The notes under the pieces are model-generated. The model was not told where the DNA came from and did no database searches. It saw nothing but the letters and a program-made list of their open reading frames with translations. Made by a program: the position numbers and the translations under genes. A DNA stretch of 64,000 nucleotides. Origin: Syntrophomonadaceae bacterium (GTDB lineage Bacteria; Bacillota; Dethiobacteria; DTU022). The first letter of the stretch is position 1. Every line of letters begins with the position of its first letter. This document shows, piece by piece, positions 8,609 to 19,310 of the stretch. The stretch is from NCBI GenBank assembly GCA_003567725.1, contig PWYU01000058.1, positions 1 through 64,000 on the forward strand. Reading direction: 5' to 3'.

Positions 8609-11035
8609 TTAATCTTTAGCCATGCCGGTAAAAAAAGCAGCCAGTTCCAGGGGGGCTGCATTAAGAAGGAGCTCCTGGAAGTGCTTACATTGTTCACGTA
8701 TGGTTTTTACATTCTTGAAGGTAGGAGAGAATGTAAGGCAGTCCGGCCAGTCATCCATTATTTTTTGCCAGTCCGGTGCTAAACAGCCTTCCTGTGTAAG
8801 GCCAATTTCACCAAATATTTTTTCGCACCGCTCCCAAAAGCTGGCCACCGGCTTAAAATCTAAAACCTCTAACTTCAGACCACTATAATCGCTTTGGGGA
8901 AAAGCGGCGGGATTTTTAACCAGGACAGCGGCAATGTTTTTTAGATTATTTTCTGAAGGCAGGGAGAGATCCATCAGGCGTTGATTACGCTTTAGATCAT
9001 CACGACCGTAAACCAGGTAGACTGTTAGTGGATTGGGGGGGGCACCATCACCAAAAAGCGGTTCAATCAGGCCTTCATAGAGAGGAAGATCGTACAAAAT
9101 GATGGAATTGCTATCAGATGGTAAGCTTGCAGCCTTATTTAAAGTGCCGCTGGTTACAAAAAAGGGCAGGTCTTCTCCAAAATAACTGTCTTTGATTTCT
9201 TTAGAACGGGCTCTAGTAGATGTAAATACAATACTTTTGCTGCCATTTCGATCGAGAATGTCCCGGGCCAGGGCCAGGCGGTTTTTATTATAGCGCAGAT
9301 CAATTATCTCCAAATTCCCGTTTTTAACATTGTCACTATATGCTAAATCTTTTACTTCAACATCTAAGGTCTTTTGATTTTTAAAAAAGCCGTTTTTAAG
9401 CTTAAAAGCCAGGTCAACCCGCCTCCCTTTTTCGAGCTGGGGCTCTAAAAATGAACCGGAAAAAAAGATGGTATTTAAGCCACGGCTGCCTTTTTTAACC
9501 TGCAGCTTGAGATGCTTTTGATCGGATCCAACCAGCCGCCAGGATTGTATTTCCCAGCTGCGGCTGGCAAATAGCGGGGCCGGATTGGCGGTGCCAAAAG
9601 GCTGCATCTGATCAAGACAGTCGGTAAAATCACAGCTGATCTCTGAATCATCCAGCTCAGATTCAATAAAGAGGCGCGGCCTTAAATCACTTTGCCGCAG
9701 GTTAAGAGCAGCATAGCGGTTTAAACCTTTTCTCAAAGCTTCAAGCTGGTCTACCCGAACTGTAAAACCGGCCGCCTGCTCATGGCCGCCGAATTTTTCC
9801 AGGCTGGAGGAACAGGCTGTAAGGGCAGCTGTTATATCAAAACCTTTAACACTACGGGCAGAGCCTCGCCCTTCTTCTCCTTCAAGGGCAATTAAACAAA
9901 AGGGGTGGTTATATTTCTCGACCAGCCTGGAAGCGACTATACCGATTACTCCATGATGCCAGTTTTCTCCTGCCAGGGTGATAACTCTCTGATCTCCGGC
10001 CGTAAGATAGTTAATGGCGGCCTCTTCTGCCTGCAGAAGGATCTTTTGCTCGGTGTTACGCCGCAGTTGATTGGCGCGCTTTAAAGCTTCGGCCAGGTTC
10101 TGCGCCCGGGCCGGATCATCTTCCAAGAGGATTTGAGCCGCGGGCAGAGCTTCCCCCATTCTTCCCGCGGCATTAATGGCCGGGGCCAGGATAAAGGCAA
10201 GGGCTGTGCTGGTAATTCTATCCCGTTCTAAACCGACCGCTTCAGCCAGGGCTTTAAAGCCGATCCGATCCATATGCCTTAAAACCTTCAGACCATGATG
10301 GACAATGGCCCTGTTTTCCCCCAGCAGGGGAACAACATCTGCTGTAGTGCCCAGGGCGGCCAGATCTAGCAAATATTCAGGAAAAGGTTTTCCCGCTTTT
10401 TCCATTAACGCTGTAGCCATTTTAAAGGCCACACCGGCGCCGGAGAGTTCTTTAAAGGGATATGAACAATCTTTCTGATGCGGATTGATTACCGCTACTG
10501 CCTCAGATGGGATCTTAAGCGGTTGATGATGGTCGGTTATAATCATATCAAGGCCATTAGCTGAAGCCCAGCCGACCTCTTCAACTGCATTAATGCCGCA
10601 GTCGACGGTAACTACAAGTGCGGCTCCGGCTTCTTTAATGGCTTTCAAAGGCTCGAGATGAAGGCCGTAACCTTCTTCGAAGCGGCTGGGAAGATGATAA
10701 TCAACCCGCCCTCCCAGGCAGTAAAGGGTTTCTACCAGGATAACGGTGGCAGCAATGCCATCGGCATCGTAGTCGCCATGAATAACAATTTTTTCATCCC
10801 GGTTAAGGGCTTCAAGCAGCCTCTTAATGGCTTCAGCCATACCCGCCAGCGCCCATGGCGAATGAAAATGATCAAACGAGGGGTATAAAAAAACCCCGGC
10901 CTCCGCAGGATCTGTAATCCCGCGGTTAACAAGTAATCGGGCCAGGGCGGGGCTTATGCCAGGGTCTTTAGTTAATTGTTCTACCAGGGCCCGATCTTGA
11001 TCAGGCCATACCCACTGTTTTCCACTAAGGCTCAT
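8609..11035 (-). CDS. recJ: Single-stranded-DNA-specific exonuclease RecJ
   Basis: 808 aa; HGDYDADGIAAT and DHH motifs. Confidence 0.93.
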   Translation of the reverse strand: MSLSGKQWVWPDQDRALVEQLTKDPGISPALARLLVNRGITDPAEAGVFLYPSFDHFHSPWALAGMAEAIKRLLEALNRDEKIVIHGDYDADGIAATVILVETLYCLGGRVDYHLPSRFEEGYGLHLEPLKAIKEAGAALVVTVDCGINAVEEVGWASANGLDMIITDHHQPLKIPSEAVAVINPHQKDCSYPFKELSGAGVAFKMATALMEKAGKPFPEYLLDLAALGTTADVVPLLGENRAIVHHGLKVLRHMDRIGFKALAEAVGLERDRITSTALAFILAPAINAAGRMGEALPAAQILLEDDPARAQNLAEALKRANQLRRNTEQKILLQAEEAAINYLTAGDQRVITLAGENWHHGVIGIVASRLVEKYNHPFCLIALEGEEGRGSARSVKGFDITAALTACSSSLEKFGGHEQAAGFTVRVDQLEALRKGLNRYAALNLRQSDLRPRLFIESELDDSEISCDFTDCLDQMQPFGTANPAPLFASRSWEIQSWRLVGSDQKHLKLQVKKGSRGLNTIFFSGSFLEPQLEKGRRVDLAFKLKNGFFKNQKTLDVEVKDLAYSDNVKNGNLEIIDLRYNKNRLALARDILDRNGSKSIVFTSTRARSKEIKDSYFGEDLPFFVTSGTLNKAASLPSDSNSIILYDLPLYEGLIEPLFGDGAPPNPLTVYLVYGRDDLKRNQRLMDLSLPSENNLKNIAAVLVKNPAAFPQSDYSGLKLEVLDFKPVASFWERCEKIFGEIGLTQEGCLAPDWQKIMDDWPDCLTFSPTFKNVKTIREQCKHFQELLLNAAPLELAAFFTGMAKD

Positions 11036-11436
11036 GAAGGTTCTTCATCCACCTCTTCATCATTCAGCTCATCTTCAGCATAACTTTCATCAAATTCTGG
11101 TGATAGCTCTTCCTGTTCTTCACTAACAGAAAGAACCTTATTTAATTCAGCCTGCAGGAATATTTTTTCTTCCTCTAATTCTTTAGTCTGCTTGTGCAGG
11201 GCCTCTTTCTCCTGCCTGACCTGGCGGAAAGCAAGAACAGTCTTAATCCCGCGGAAAAGACTGATCATACCCATAACCAGGGCTCCGGCAAAAGCCGAAC
11301 CGAGAATAAGTATAATCAGGGAAACATCGGATCGCCCGAAAATATAATTAACGGTTACCGGCTCTGTATTAGCAATCGCTACCAGAGCAATAACCAGGCT
11401 GAGAACCAGGGCCAGGATTAAATAAAATGAACTCAC
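11032..11436 (-). CDS. LapA-domain small membrane protein
   Basis: 134 aa, two TM helices then acidic coiled coil; overlaps recJ start. Confidence 0.7.
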   Translation of the reverse strand: MSSFYLILALVLSLVIALVAIANTEPVTVNYIFGRSDVSLIILILGSAFAGALVMGMISLFRGIKTVLAFRQVRQEKEALHKQTKELEEEKIFLQAELNKVLSVSEEQEELSPEFDESYAEDELNDEEVDEEPS

Positions 11437-11472
11437 TTTGTCCTCTCCTCCAGTATCAATTATAAATATAAT

Positions 11473-11533
11473 CAGTAAGCCACAGGAGACGGTGGAACCG
11501 TCCCCATAGCGCCGCTAATAGGCTGAGTAGTTA
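11473..11533 (+). repeat. Dispersed repeat, copy 3 (internally deleted)
   Basis: TAAGCCACAGGAGACGGTGGAACCGTCCCCATAGCGCCGCTAATAGGCTGAGTAGTTA. Confidence 0.75.
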
Positions 11534-11618
11534 TGTTTAATCCAATAAATCAACCGGCCCTGATCAACAATCACGCTGCCGGTTAACCACAACGCCAGGG
11601 GCACTTAAAATATTCTCA

Positions 11619-12542
11619 TTAAGCCGCTTTACGGCGCTTTAAGCTCAAGTTATAGTCCTGTAAATTCAACCACAGGGGACTGGCGATAAAAATTGACGAA
11701 TATGTTCCGATAAAAACGCCCATGATCAAAGCAATGACAAATGTAACTAAATCAAGACTGCCAATAAAGTAATGGAAGCCAAATAGCAGTGCTGTTAAAA
11801 CAAACAGAGTGGTTAGTGATGTGTTAATTGAACGCATCAGGTTTTGATTTATACTCTGGTTTACTACTTCTGCGTATTCATTTCTTTTCCTGTGTTTAAT
11901 ATTTTCCCTGATCCGATCCATAATAACAATAGTGTCATTAACCGAATAGCCAAATATGGTTAGAATAGCCGCCACAAAGGGAACATTAATTTCCATCTGC
12001 AATATGGAGAAAATTCCCAGAACAATAATGATGTTGTGAAGAAGAGCAGTTATCGTGGCAACAGCAAACTTAAATTCAAAGCGAAAAGTAATGTAGGCAA
12101 TCATAGCCAGGATCGCCACAAATAGTGAAAGCAGCGCTTGACGGGTCAGTTCTCCACCAATAACAGCCCCAACGCTTTCTACTCTGAGGTCGCCGGCGCT
12201 CATTTCCGGAAAACGGCTTTGAAACTCAGCTATTAAAGCATCCCGGCGTTCTTCCGCCATAACCGGCCCCCTGATAATCACACCTTCTTCAGTCGGATCA
12301 CCGGCCAAATCCCGTCCCTGGATGACTTGCACAGCAGCACCTTCCAGTTCATCAAATGGCTCCAGGGCCGCTTCGACTTCTTCCATAGCCAGATCTTCTC
12401 CCAAGGTCAGCTGAAGCACTGTGCCGCCCGCAAAATCTATCCCTAAATTTAAACCGAATACCGCCAGGGACAAAACTCCGGCTACAATGATGATTAAAGA
12501 TAACAGGTACGCTTTGCGGCGGTTGCCGATAAAATCAATCAT
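11619..12542 (-). CDS. secF: Protein translocase subunit SecF
   Basis: 307 aa, LGIDFAGGT, GYSVNDTIVIMDRIRE. Confidence 0.95.
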   Translation of the reverse strand: MIDFIGNRRKAYLLSLIIIVAGVLSLAVFGLNLGIDFAGGTVLQLTLGEDLAMEEVEAALEPFDELEGAAVQVIQGRDLAGDPTEEGVIIRGPVMAEERRDALIAEFQSRFPEMSAGDLRVESVGAVIGGELTRQALLSLFVAILAMIAYITFRFEFKFAVATITALLHNIIIVLGIFSILQMEINVPFVAAILTIFGYSVNDTIVIMDRIRENIKHRKRNEYAEVVNQSINQNLMRSINTSLTTLFVLTALLFGFHYFIGSLDLVTFVIALIMGVFIGTYSSIFIASPLWLNLQDYNLSLKRRKAA

Positions 12543-13780
12543 GATAGTTTCACCCCCACGTAAGCGCCGCTCCGGATCAAGCCTGATTTAAAAGCAAGAC
12601 GCATTAAAATTCGGGTCAGGACTATGGCAGTAAACATGCTGCAGATAATGCCGATAAATAAAGTTACCGCAAATCCCCTGACCGGACCGCTGGCCATTAT
12701 AAATAAGACAATGGTCACAATCAGGGTGGTAACATTGGCATCTAAAATAGCCCGGAAAGCGCGCCTGAAACCACCTTCCATGGCGCTGCGGATAGTGCGC
12801 CCTAAACGAAGTTCGTCTTTAATCCTTTCAAAAATGATTACATTGGCATCAACAGCCATCCCAATGGAGAGAATTAAGCCGGCAATTCCCGGCAGGGTAA
12901 GGGTTGTGGGCAGGTAATTTAGAGCCCACAAAACCAGAGACAGATAAAAAATCAAAGCTACTCCGGCTATAACCCCGGCCAGGCGGTAATAAAGAATCAT
13001 AAAAAGAAGCACCAAAATCAAGCCCACAGCAGCGGAGTAAGCAGCAATCTCTTCCGTTCTTTGACCCAGGGTCGGTCCGACCAGACGGGATTCAAGCTCT
13101 CTTAATTCAACCGGCAAAGAACCGCTGCGCAGCAACAGGGCCAGGTCTGAAGCTTCTTCAAAATCAAAATTGCCTTCAATGGTAGCCTGGCCTTCAGTAA
13201 TCACCGCCCTGACCACCGGTTCAGATATTTTTTCATCATCAAGATAAATGGCAATCGGCTGCCCGTAATATTTTTCTGTTGCTTCAGCAAAAAGCCTGGC
13301 TCCTTCACTGTCAAATTCCAGACTGACAAAAGGATAGGGCGATACTTCGGGCTGTCTTTCCGCCCTGGCCCGCTCCAGGTGCGCGCCGGTCACTATTTCT
13401 TCACCATCCGGACCGACAAAAGTCAGCATTGCTGTTCGCCCGATAATATCCCGCGCCTGTTCCACATCTTCCAAATCGGGAAGCTCTATGCGGATCCGAT
13501 CTTCACCCTGCGGGGCAATGACCGGTTCAGCCACTCCCAGCTCATCAACCCGGTTGCGGATTACAGTTATGGCCCGTTCAATAGCATCATCATCAATTTC
13601 ACGATCGCCGGTTTCCACTGCTTCCATCAAAACATACAGTCCCCCGGCAATGTCAAGGCCCCGCCTGATCCCTTCGTCCCGATCAGCAGCGCTTTTAAAA
13701 GCCTGATATCCTGAATAAATGATCAGCAGGCACAAAATAACCAGCAGTGCAAAACGTCCGGGGTTAAAAGCTGTTTTCAT
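12539..13780 (-). CDS. secD: Protein translocase subunit SecD
   Basis: RRGLDIAGGLYV; ORF opens at 13816 but MKTAFNPGRF at 13780 is the more natural start. Confidence 0.93.
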   Translation of the reverse strand: MKTAFNPGRFALLVILCLLIIYSGYQAFKSAADRDEGIRRGLDIAGGLYVLMEAVETGDREIDDDAIERAITVIRNRVDELGVAEPVIAPQGEDRIRIELPDLEDVEQARDIIGRTAMLTFVGPDGEEIVTGAHLERARAERQPEVSPYPFVSLEFDSEGARLFAEATEKYYGQPIAIYLDDEKISEPVVRAVITEGQATIEGNFDFEEASDLALLLRSGSLPVELRELESRLVGPTLGQRTEEIAAYSAAVGLILVLLFMILYYRLAGVIAGVALIFYLSLVLWALNYLPTTLTLPGIAGLILSIGMAVDANVIIFERIKDELRLGRTIRSAMEGGFRRAFRAILDANVTTLIVTIVLFIMASGPVRGFAVTLFIGIICSMFTAIVLTRILMRLAFKSGLIRSGAYVGVKLS

Positions 13781-13919
13781 ATAATCACTCCTTATCCAAC
13801 AAGACCGGAAAAGCAAAAAAAACCGGCCGCTTAAGGCTTCTTCAAGATGCTTTGATAAACAAAACCCTGTTCAGTATAGCGGAGAAAACTCTAAATGTCA
13901 TTATGTTTTTATAAAAAAA

Positions 13920-15047
13920 CTATTGCTTAAGGTATGAGCTAACCAGATGAGCAATCAGATCCCTGTCATTTACAGGAACTATTACTGCAGAACCAATTTG
14001 ATCAGGCAAAATAAAAATCAAATCATCACACTGGCGTTTTTTATCATGCTCCAGTTTATCGATTACTTGATCTGCAGTCAAGCCCGCGGGAGCCTTGCGT
14101 ATTTTTAAATGCCCCAGGAGGCGGCTAATGCGCTCTGCCTCGCGGTGATTTAGATAAGACATTTCTTCGGCCATTTTAACAGCGAGCAACATTCCAACCA
14201 GTACCGCTTCACCATGCAGATAGTAACGATAAAAAGTGGCCGCTTCCAGGGCATGTCCGATGGTATGTCCAAAATTAAGGATTCGCCTGTAATCGCTTTC
14301 AAATTCATCTTTTTCAACCACCCTGGATTTAGAACGAATTGATTGACCGATGGCTTCAGATAAAAATTCAGAGTCAGGCTTTAATAAGCGTTGCGCCTTT
14401 TTTTCCAAATAGCTAAAAAAACTTTCATTTTCGATGATGCCGTATTTTATTATTTCAGGCAATCCAGCCTGATACTCTCTTTCCGGGAGGGTTTTTAAGA
14501 CCTGAGGATCTATAAGAACCAGCCGCGGCGGATAGATAGCCCCGATCATATTTTTACCAAAGGGATGATTGACAGCTACCTTCCCACCCACACTGCTATC
14601 CACCTGAGCCAGCAAAGAGGTGGGGATCATGATCAAGGGCACACCGCGCATGAATGTAGCGGCAACAAAACCGGCTAAATCGCCTATCACTCCACCCCCT
14701 AAAGCCAGAATAGGCGAATTGCGGTCCAGTCCAGCTTCAAAACATGCTTCATATAAGCGTTTTGCTTCAGATAAAGACTTCGACCGCTCACCTGGTTTTA
14801 CCAGCTCAGTTTTAATCTTCCATTTACTGGAAGCAAGAGGTTGCCTGATTTTCCCACCATAAAACTCATGGACATTATAATCACTAATCAGTAAGGCCTT
14901 TTTTGAATGAAAAAGCAAATCAATCGCTTTGCCGCTTTCAGAGGTAAGGTGATCTTCAATCAGAACCTTGTATTCAAAGCCTCTGGTTTTAATGATTATT
15001 TCTTGCCTTTTCAGGTTCTTCAACCTCCCATTACCTAACCCGGACAA
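13920..15047 (-). CDS. aroB: 3-dehydroquinate synthase
   Basis: 375 aa, GGGVIGDLAGFVAATFMRG, NFGHTIGHALE. Confidence 0.95.
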   Translation of the reverse strand: MSGLGNGRLKNLKRQEIIIKTRGFEYKVLIEDHLTSESGKAIDLLFHSKKALLISDYNVHEFYGGKIRQPLASSKWKIKTELVKPGERSKSLSEAKRLYEACFEAGLDRNSPILALGGGVIGDLAGFVAATFMRGVPLIMIPTSLLAQVDSSVGGKVAVNHPFGKNMIGAIYPPRLVLIDPQVLKTLPEREYQAGLPEIIKYGIIENESFFSYLEKKAQRLLKPDSEFLSEAIGQSIRSKSRVVEKDEFESDYRRILNFGHTIGHALEAATFYRYYLHGEAVLVGMLLAVKMAEEMSYLNHREAERISRLLGHLKIRKAPAGLTADQVIDKLEHDKKRQCDDLIFILPDQIGSAVIVPVNDRDLIAHLVSSYLKQ

Positions 15048-15078
15048 GCCGGTACCATAAAAGCTGGTATTAAAAAGA

Positions 15079-16257
15079 CTACTTTTTCCTTAAACGGCTA
15101 TTTACAGTGTCCATATAGGATCGGAAAGATTGCTCCAGTTCCTGCATACAATCCCCGCCGAATTTTTCCATAAAGGCAGCAGCCAGTTCCCAGGCAGCAA
15201 CCGCTTCAGCTACAACAGCTGCAGAAGGAACGGCGCAAATATCGGATCGCTCCAATGCGCCGGAAGCATCCTGCCCTGTATTTAGATCTACACTGGGCAG
15301 AGGACAGGAAAGGGTGGGAATAGGCTTCATGGCCAGCCTAATAATCAGCGGCTCTCCGTTGGTAATTCCTCCTTCTATTCCCCCGGCCCGGTTGGAAGGG
15401 CGCCAGATACCTGTTTTATGGTTCACAGCCAGGGGATCATGCACCTGGGATCCACGCTTGCCTGCCGAAGCAAAACCAGCTCCGATCTCTACCCCTTTTA
15501 TACCTTGAATACTGAACAGCGCTCCACCCAACCGTCCATCAAAACGCCGGTCCCAGTGAACATGACTGCCCAGACCGGGAGGGACACCCGTAATTACCAG
15601 TTCGATTAACCCACCCAGGGTATCGCCTTCTGCTTTAGCCCTATCAACTTCTTCTGACATAACCGCTTCAGCCTGAGCATCAGCACATCGTAAAGGAGAG
15701 TTTTCAACTTTTTCAAAAAGGGCAGGCAGATCTTCAGGGTTAACCGGAGAGTTGACAGCCCCAATAGCAGCCACATGGCTGAAAATTTTTAGGTTAAAAT
15801 GTTCCATTATAATTCTTCCCACGGTGCCCACAGCTACGCGCATCGCTGTTTCCCTGGCACTGGAGCGCTCCAACACCAGCCGTAAGTCTTGATGGTTGTA
15901 TTTCAGCCCTCCGGCCAGGTCAGCATGCCCGGGGCGAGGCCGGGTCACCGCTTTTACTTCCGATGGGCAAATCCCTTCAGGCGCCATTAACTTGCACCAG
16001 TTTTCCCAGTCGCGATTTTTAATTTGCAGGGTAAGGGGGCTGCCGATCGTCCGGTTAAAGCGTAATCCGGATAGAAAAGTTATTTCATCTTTCTCGATAG
16101 ACATTCTTCCGCCTCGTCCATAGCCGCGCTGCCGGCGTTCCAGCTGATTATTGATCTGTTCTCCGGTCACTTCCAGGCCGGACGGCAATCCTTCGATTAT
16201 CCCGGTCAGGCAAGGGCCATGCGATTCGCCGGCGTTTAAAAAACGCATGCTCACCAC
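15079..16257 (-). CDS. aroC: Chorismate synthase
   Basis: 392 aa, GESHGPCLTGIIEG, RRQRGYGRGGRM. Confidence 0.95.
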   Translation of the reverse strand: MVSMRFLNAGESHGPCLTGIIEGLPSGLEVTGEQINNQLERRQRGYGRGGRMSIEKDEITFLSGLRFNRTIGSPLTLQIKNRDWENWCKLMAPEGICPSEVKAVTRPRPGHADLAGGLKYNHQDLRLVLERSSARETAMRVAVGTVGRIIMEHFNLKIFSHVAAIGAVNSPVNPEDLPALFEKVENSPLRCADAQAEAVMSEEVDRAKAEGDTLGGLIELVITGVPPGLGSHVHWDRRFDGRLGGALFSIQGIKGVEIGAGFASAGKRGSQVHDPLAVNHKTGIWRPSNRAGGIEGGITNGEPLIIRLAMKPIPTLSCPLPSVDLNTGQDASGALERSDICAVPSAAVVAEAVAAWELAAAFMEKFGGDCMQELEQSFRSYMDTVNSRLRKK

Positions 16258-16736
16258 CTCCTGTTATGAACCGCTTCAAGCTCCAGCAGCATTTGCTTCC
16301 AACCTGATGGCCCGCTGAAACCGCCAATTTTACCGCCGGTGGCAACAACCCGGTGGCAGGGAACAATGATGGGATGCCGGTTGGCTTTTAAGGCCTGGCC
16401 GGCAGCACGCCAGGCTTTTGGAGAACCAGACCGTTCAGCTGACTCCCGGTAAGTCCAAACCTGTCCGTATGGGATCTGCTTAATAGCGGCAAGAAGGGTT
16501 GCAGTAAAAGGTTGATAGCAGCTTGTATCAAGAGGGTAAGAGTTCCAATCTACAATCTCACCGCATAAATAACGATTTAAATCTTCCTCCAAACTTTTCC
16601 AGGGCAGTTTGCGGGCAGGGTATTGACAGGCCGGCTCCTGGCCCGGAAAATAAACCCTGGATAAAGCTTTAGCATGAAATATAATCAAAAAAACGCCTTT
16701 TGGCGTATCAATACGGTTAGAGTACAGCTCAGGCAA
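16251..16736 (-). CDS. ogt: Methylated-DNA-protein cysteine methyltransferase
   Basis: 161 aa, IPYGQVWTYRE, PIIVPCHRVV. Confidence 0.93.
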   Translation of the reverse strand: MPELYSNRIDTPKGVFLIIFHAKALSRVYFPGQEPACQYPARKLPWKSLEEDLNRYLCGEIVDWNSYPLDTSCYQPFTATLLAAIKQIPYGQVWTYRESAERSGSPKAWRAAGQALKANRHPIIVPCHRVVATGGKIGGFSGPSGWKQMLLELEAVHNRRW

Positions 16737-16758
16737 ATTCTAATCTCCTTTTCTTTTT

Positions 16759-17556
16759 TTAAAGCGGTTGCGCTATTTTTTCCCGCTGTTTAAAAAGCGT
16801 CAGACTGCGGTAGCCGGTTTGTTTTAACAATTCTAAAGCTTCGGTAAAATACCGGCCTACCTGATCAGGGGCATGGGCATCTGAGCCAAGGGTTATGTCC
16901 ACCCCTTCAGCACAGCACAGAGCCAAAAAATCTCGGTCAGGATAAAATTCTCCTACGGGAGCATCTTTACCGGCAGTGTTAAGTTCCAGGCAGGTATTTG
17001 TCTCTTTTAACAACCTTGCTATTGCCAGGCGGGTCGAGTCGAAATTAGATGCCGGCCGGTAACCGAATTTCTTTACAACATCGATATGGCCAATAATATC
17101 AAAAAGTCCGGATTTAATGGCCTGGCTTACCAGTTCATAATAATGGCGGTAAATCTCCTCTAAATCTTTGTGTTTATAGTCATCTGCATATACAGGATGG
17201 GTAAAATCCCAGTCCCCGATGAAGTGAATCGATCCGATAACATAATCAAATTCAAACCTGCCGAGCAATTCATTTATCCTGTCCTCATACCCGGGCAGGT
17301 AATCTATCTCTATGCCCAATTTGATGGATATGGATGAAGAACGTTTTTTTAAAACGTTAACCTGGTTCATATAAGTTTCGAGCTCTTCAGGATGCATCGT
17401 AACCTGCTTACGTGGTTCATAACCCAGCAAACCGAGCGGAAAGTGATCGGCAAAGCCTATTTCTTCTAAGCATTTTTTTTCCGCTTCGGTCAGGTATTCT
17501 TCCAGGGTACCGGCGGCATGGCAGCAGCGTGCAGTGTGCAGATGATAATCAATCAT
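16759..17556 (-). CDS. hisJ: Histidinol-phosphatase, PHP family (HisJ/HisK type)
   Basis: MIDYHLHTARCCHAAGTLEEYLTEA; ORF runs to 17724 but start at 17556 avoids most overlap with hisI. Confidence 0.88.
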   Translation of the reverse strand: MIDYHLHTARCCHAAGTLEEYLTEAEKKCLEEIGFADHFPLGLLGYEPRKQVTMHPEELETYMNQVNVLKKRSSSISIKLGIEIDYLPGYEDRINELLGRFEFDYVIGSIHFIGDWDFTHPVYADDYKHKDLEEIYRHYYELVSQAIKSGLFDIIGHIDVVKKFGYRPASNFDSTRLAIARLLKETNTCLELNTAGKDAPVGEFYPDRDFLALCCAEGVDITLGSDAHAPDQVGRYFTEALELLKQTGYRSLTLFKQREKIAQPL

Positions 17557-17935
17557 TATTGATCCTCCGCTGCTCAAAACCGGCAAGGGTATTGAAAAAA
17601 CAGGAATAGCGGCCGGTATGGCAAGCCAGACCGGGTCCCAGGGGAATGACCTTTGCCAGTAAAGTATCAGCGTCACAATCAGCATAAATAGATTGTAAAG
17701 CAAAAAAATTACCCGAGGTTTCACCTTTTACCCAGTATTCCTGCCGGCTGCGGCTCCAAAAACAAACTTTACCGCTGTTTAACGTGCGCCTGATCGCTTC
17801 TTCATTCATGTATCCAACCATTAATACGGCATTATTACGTTCATCCTGGATTACGGCCGGCAGTAAGCCATTTTGATCATATTTTAGTTCTTTAATTTCT
17901 AAAGGTTTGAGCGCCTCTTTTTGATGTTCTTCCAA
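17549..17935 (-). CDS. hisI: Phosphoribosyl-AMP cyclohydrolase (HisI only, no HisE domain)
   Basis: 128 aa, VLMVGYMNEEAI, CFWSRSRQEYWVKGETSGN. Confidence 0.93.
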   Translation of the reverse strand: MEEHQKEALKPLEIKELKYDQNGLLPAVIQDERNNAVLMVGYMNEEAIRRTLNSGKVCFWSRSRQEYWVKGETSGNFFALQSIYADCDADTLLAKVIPLGPGLACHTGRYSCFFNTLAGFEQRRINND

Positions 17936-17989
17936 AATAAATCCTCCATTTTATGGTTATATGGTCAGCATCCCTTGTTTAGAGGGATT

Positions 17990-18709
17990 TTAAGCAAACA
18001 CGCCCATAGCATCAGGGAGCGTCAACTGGTTAGTATAAAGGGCTTTACCGATAATTACTCCTTTAACTCGATTATTATAAGGCTTGAGTGAAAGCAAGTC
18101 TTCCCTGGAAGAGATTCCTCCTGAGACTATAACTTGCAGCGAGGTTTGACTGATAATCTCTTCTAAGCCGTCCAAAGAAGGGCCTTGCATGGTCCCATCT
18201 TTCTTGATGTCAGTATAAATTATTTCTTTTACCCCCCACTGTTCAATACGCAGCGCCAGCTCAATGGTTTCCACCGCTGATGACTCTGTCCAGCCTTGCA
18301 CAGCCACTTTCCCATCACGAGCATCTATACCAACCACAATGCCATCCCCAAATTCCTTAATTAGTTCTTTGGCAAGCTGAGAATCTTTTATTGCTATCGT
18401 TCCAATAATCACTCTTGAGACACCAAAAGATATCGCTTTCTCCACAGCTTCCCTGGACCTAATGCCTCCTCCCAATTGCAGGGGAATGTGAACACTGTCA
18501 CCGATAGAACCGATTACTTTTGCATTCTCAGAGAGACCGGTAAAAGCGCCATCTAAATCGACCAGGTGCAGCATCTTTGCTCCCAGCTGCTCCCACTGCA
18601 GGGCTATTTCCACAGGGTTCTCACCGTAAACAGTTTCTTTTTCAGGATCTCCCTGATAAAGCCGGACACATCGTCCTTTCCTTAAATCTATGGCAGGTAT
18701 TACCAGCAT
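17990..18709 (-). CDS. hisA: Phosphoribosylformimino-5-aminoimidazole carboxamide ribotide isomerase
   Basis: MLVIPAIDLRKGRCVRLYQGD start at 18709. Confidence 0.95.
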   Translation of the reverse strand: MLVIPAIDLRKGRCVRLYQGDPEKETVYGENPVEIALQWEQLGAKMLHLVDLDGAFTGLSENAKVIGSIGDSVHIPLQLGGGIRSREAVEKAISFGVSRVIIGTIAIKDSQLAKELIKEFGDGIVVGIDARDGKVAVQGWTESSAVETIELALRIEQWGVKEIIYTDIKKDGTMQGPSLDGLEEIISQTSLQVIVSGGISSREDLLSLKPYNNRVKGVIIGKALYTNQLTLPDAMGVFA

Positions 18710-18719
18710 TGCTTTCACC

Positions 18720-19310
18720 TCATTCCAGTTTTCCCTTGGTGGAGAGAATTTCATCATAGCCTTTAAGCAAAGCAACTGCTTCACTTAAAGATCTGGCAGC
18801 CGCTTTAAAAGAAGCTTCTACAATATGATGTTTGTTTCGGCCGTGATTTAAAATCAGGTGAAGGTTGAAACGCCCCTCGTTAACAAAAGCCTGCCAGAAT
18901 ACTTCAAAAAGCTCAATGTCCATTCTACCCACTTCACCGGAGGAGATTGCAATATCGTAATGCAGCCAGGGGCGTCCGGAAAGATCGGTTGCAGCAGTAA
19001 TCAAAGCTTCATCCATAGGAGTAATGGTAAATCCATAACGCCTGATCCCCCGTTTGTCACCCAGGGCCTCGCGCCAGGTCCGTCCCAGGCAAATTCCAAT
19101 ATCTTCAACCAGATGGTGCGGATCTACCTCCAGGTCGCCTTCCGCTCTGATCATTAAATCAAAAAAACCGTGGCGGCACCACAGGTTTATCATATGTTCA
19201 AAAAAAGGCAGGCCTGTTTTTAAGTCGGACCTACCGCTACCATCAATATTCAGTTCCAATGAAATGGCAGTTTCATTTGTTCTTCGTTCAATCTTAGCCC
19301 TGCGGTTCAT
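18720..19310 (-). CDS. hisB: Imidazoleglycerol-phosphate dehydratase
   Basis: 196 aa, FFEHMINLWCRHGFFDL, HHLVEDIGICLG. Confidence 0.95.
   Translation of the reverse strand: MNRRAKIERRTNETAISLELNIDGSGRSDLKTGLPFFEHMINLWCRHGFFDLMIRAEGDLEVDPHHLVEDIGICLGRTWREALGDKRGIRRYGFTITPMDEALITAATDLSGRPWLHYDIAISSGEVGRMDIELFEVFWQAFVNEGRFNLHLILNHGRNKHHIVEASFKAAARSLSEAVALLKGYDEILSTKGKLE

Noticed and set aside
16759-17724. 321-aa version of HisJ with an N-terminal membrane segment
   Set aside because: The hydrophobic N-terminus is the out-of-frame overlap with hisI; MIDYHLH at 17556 is the natural start
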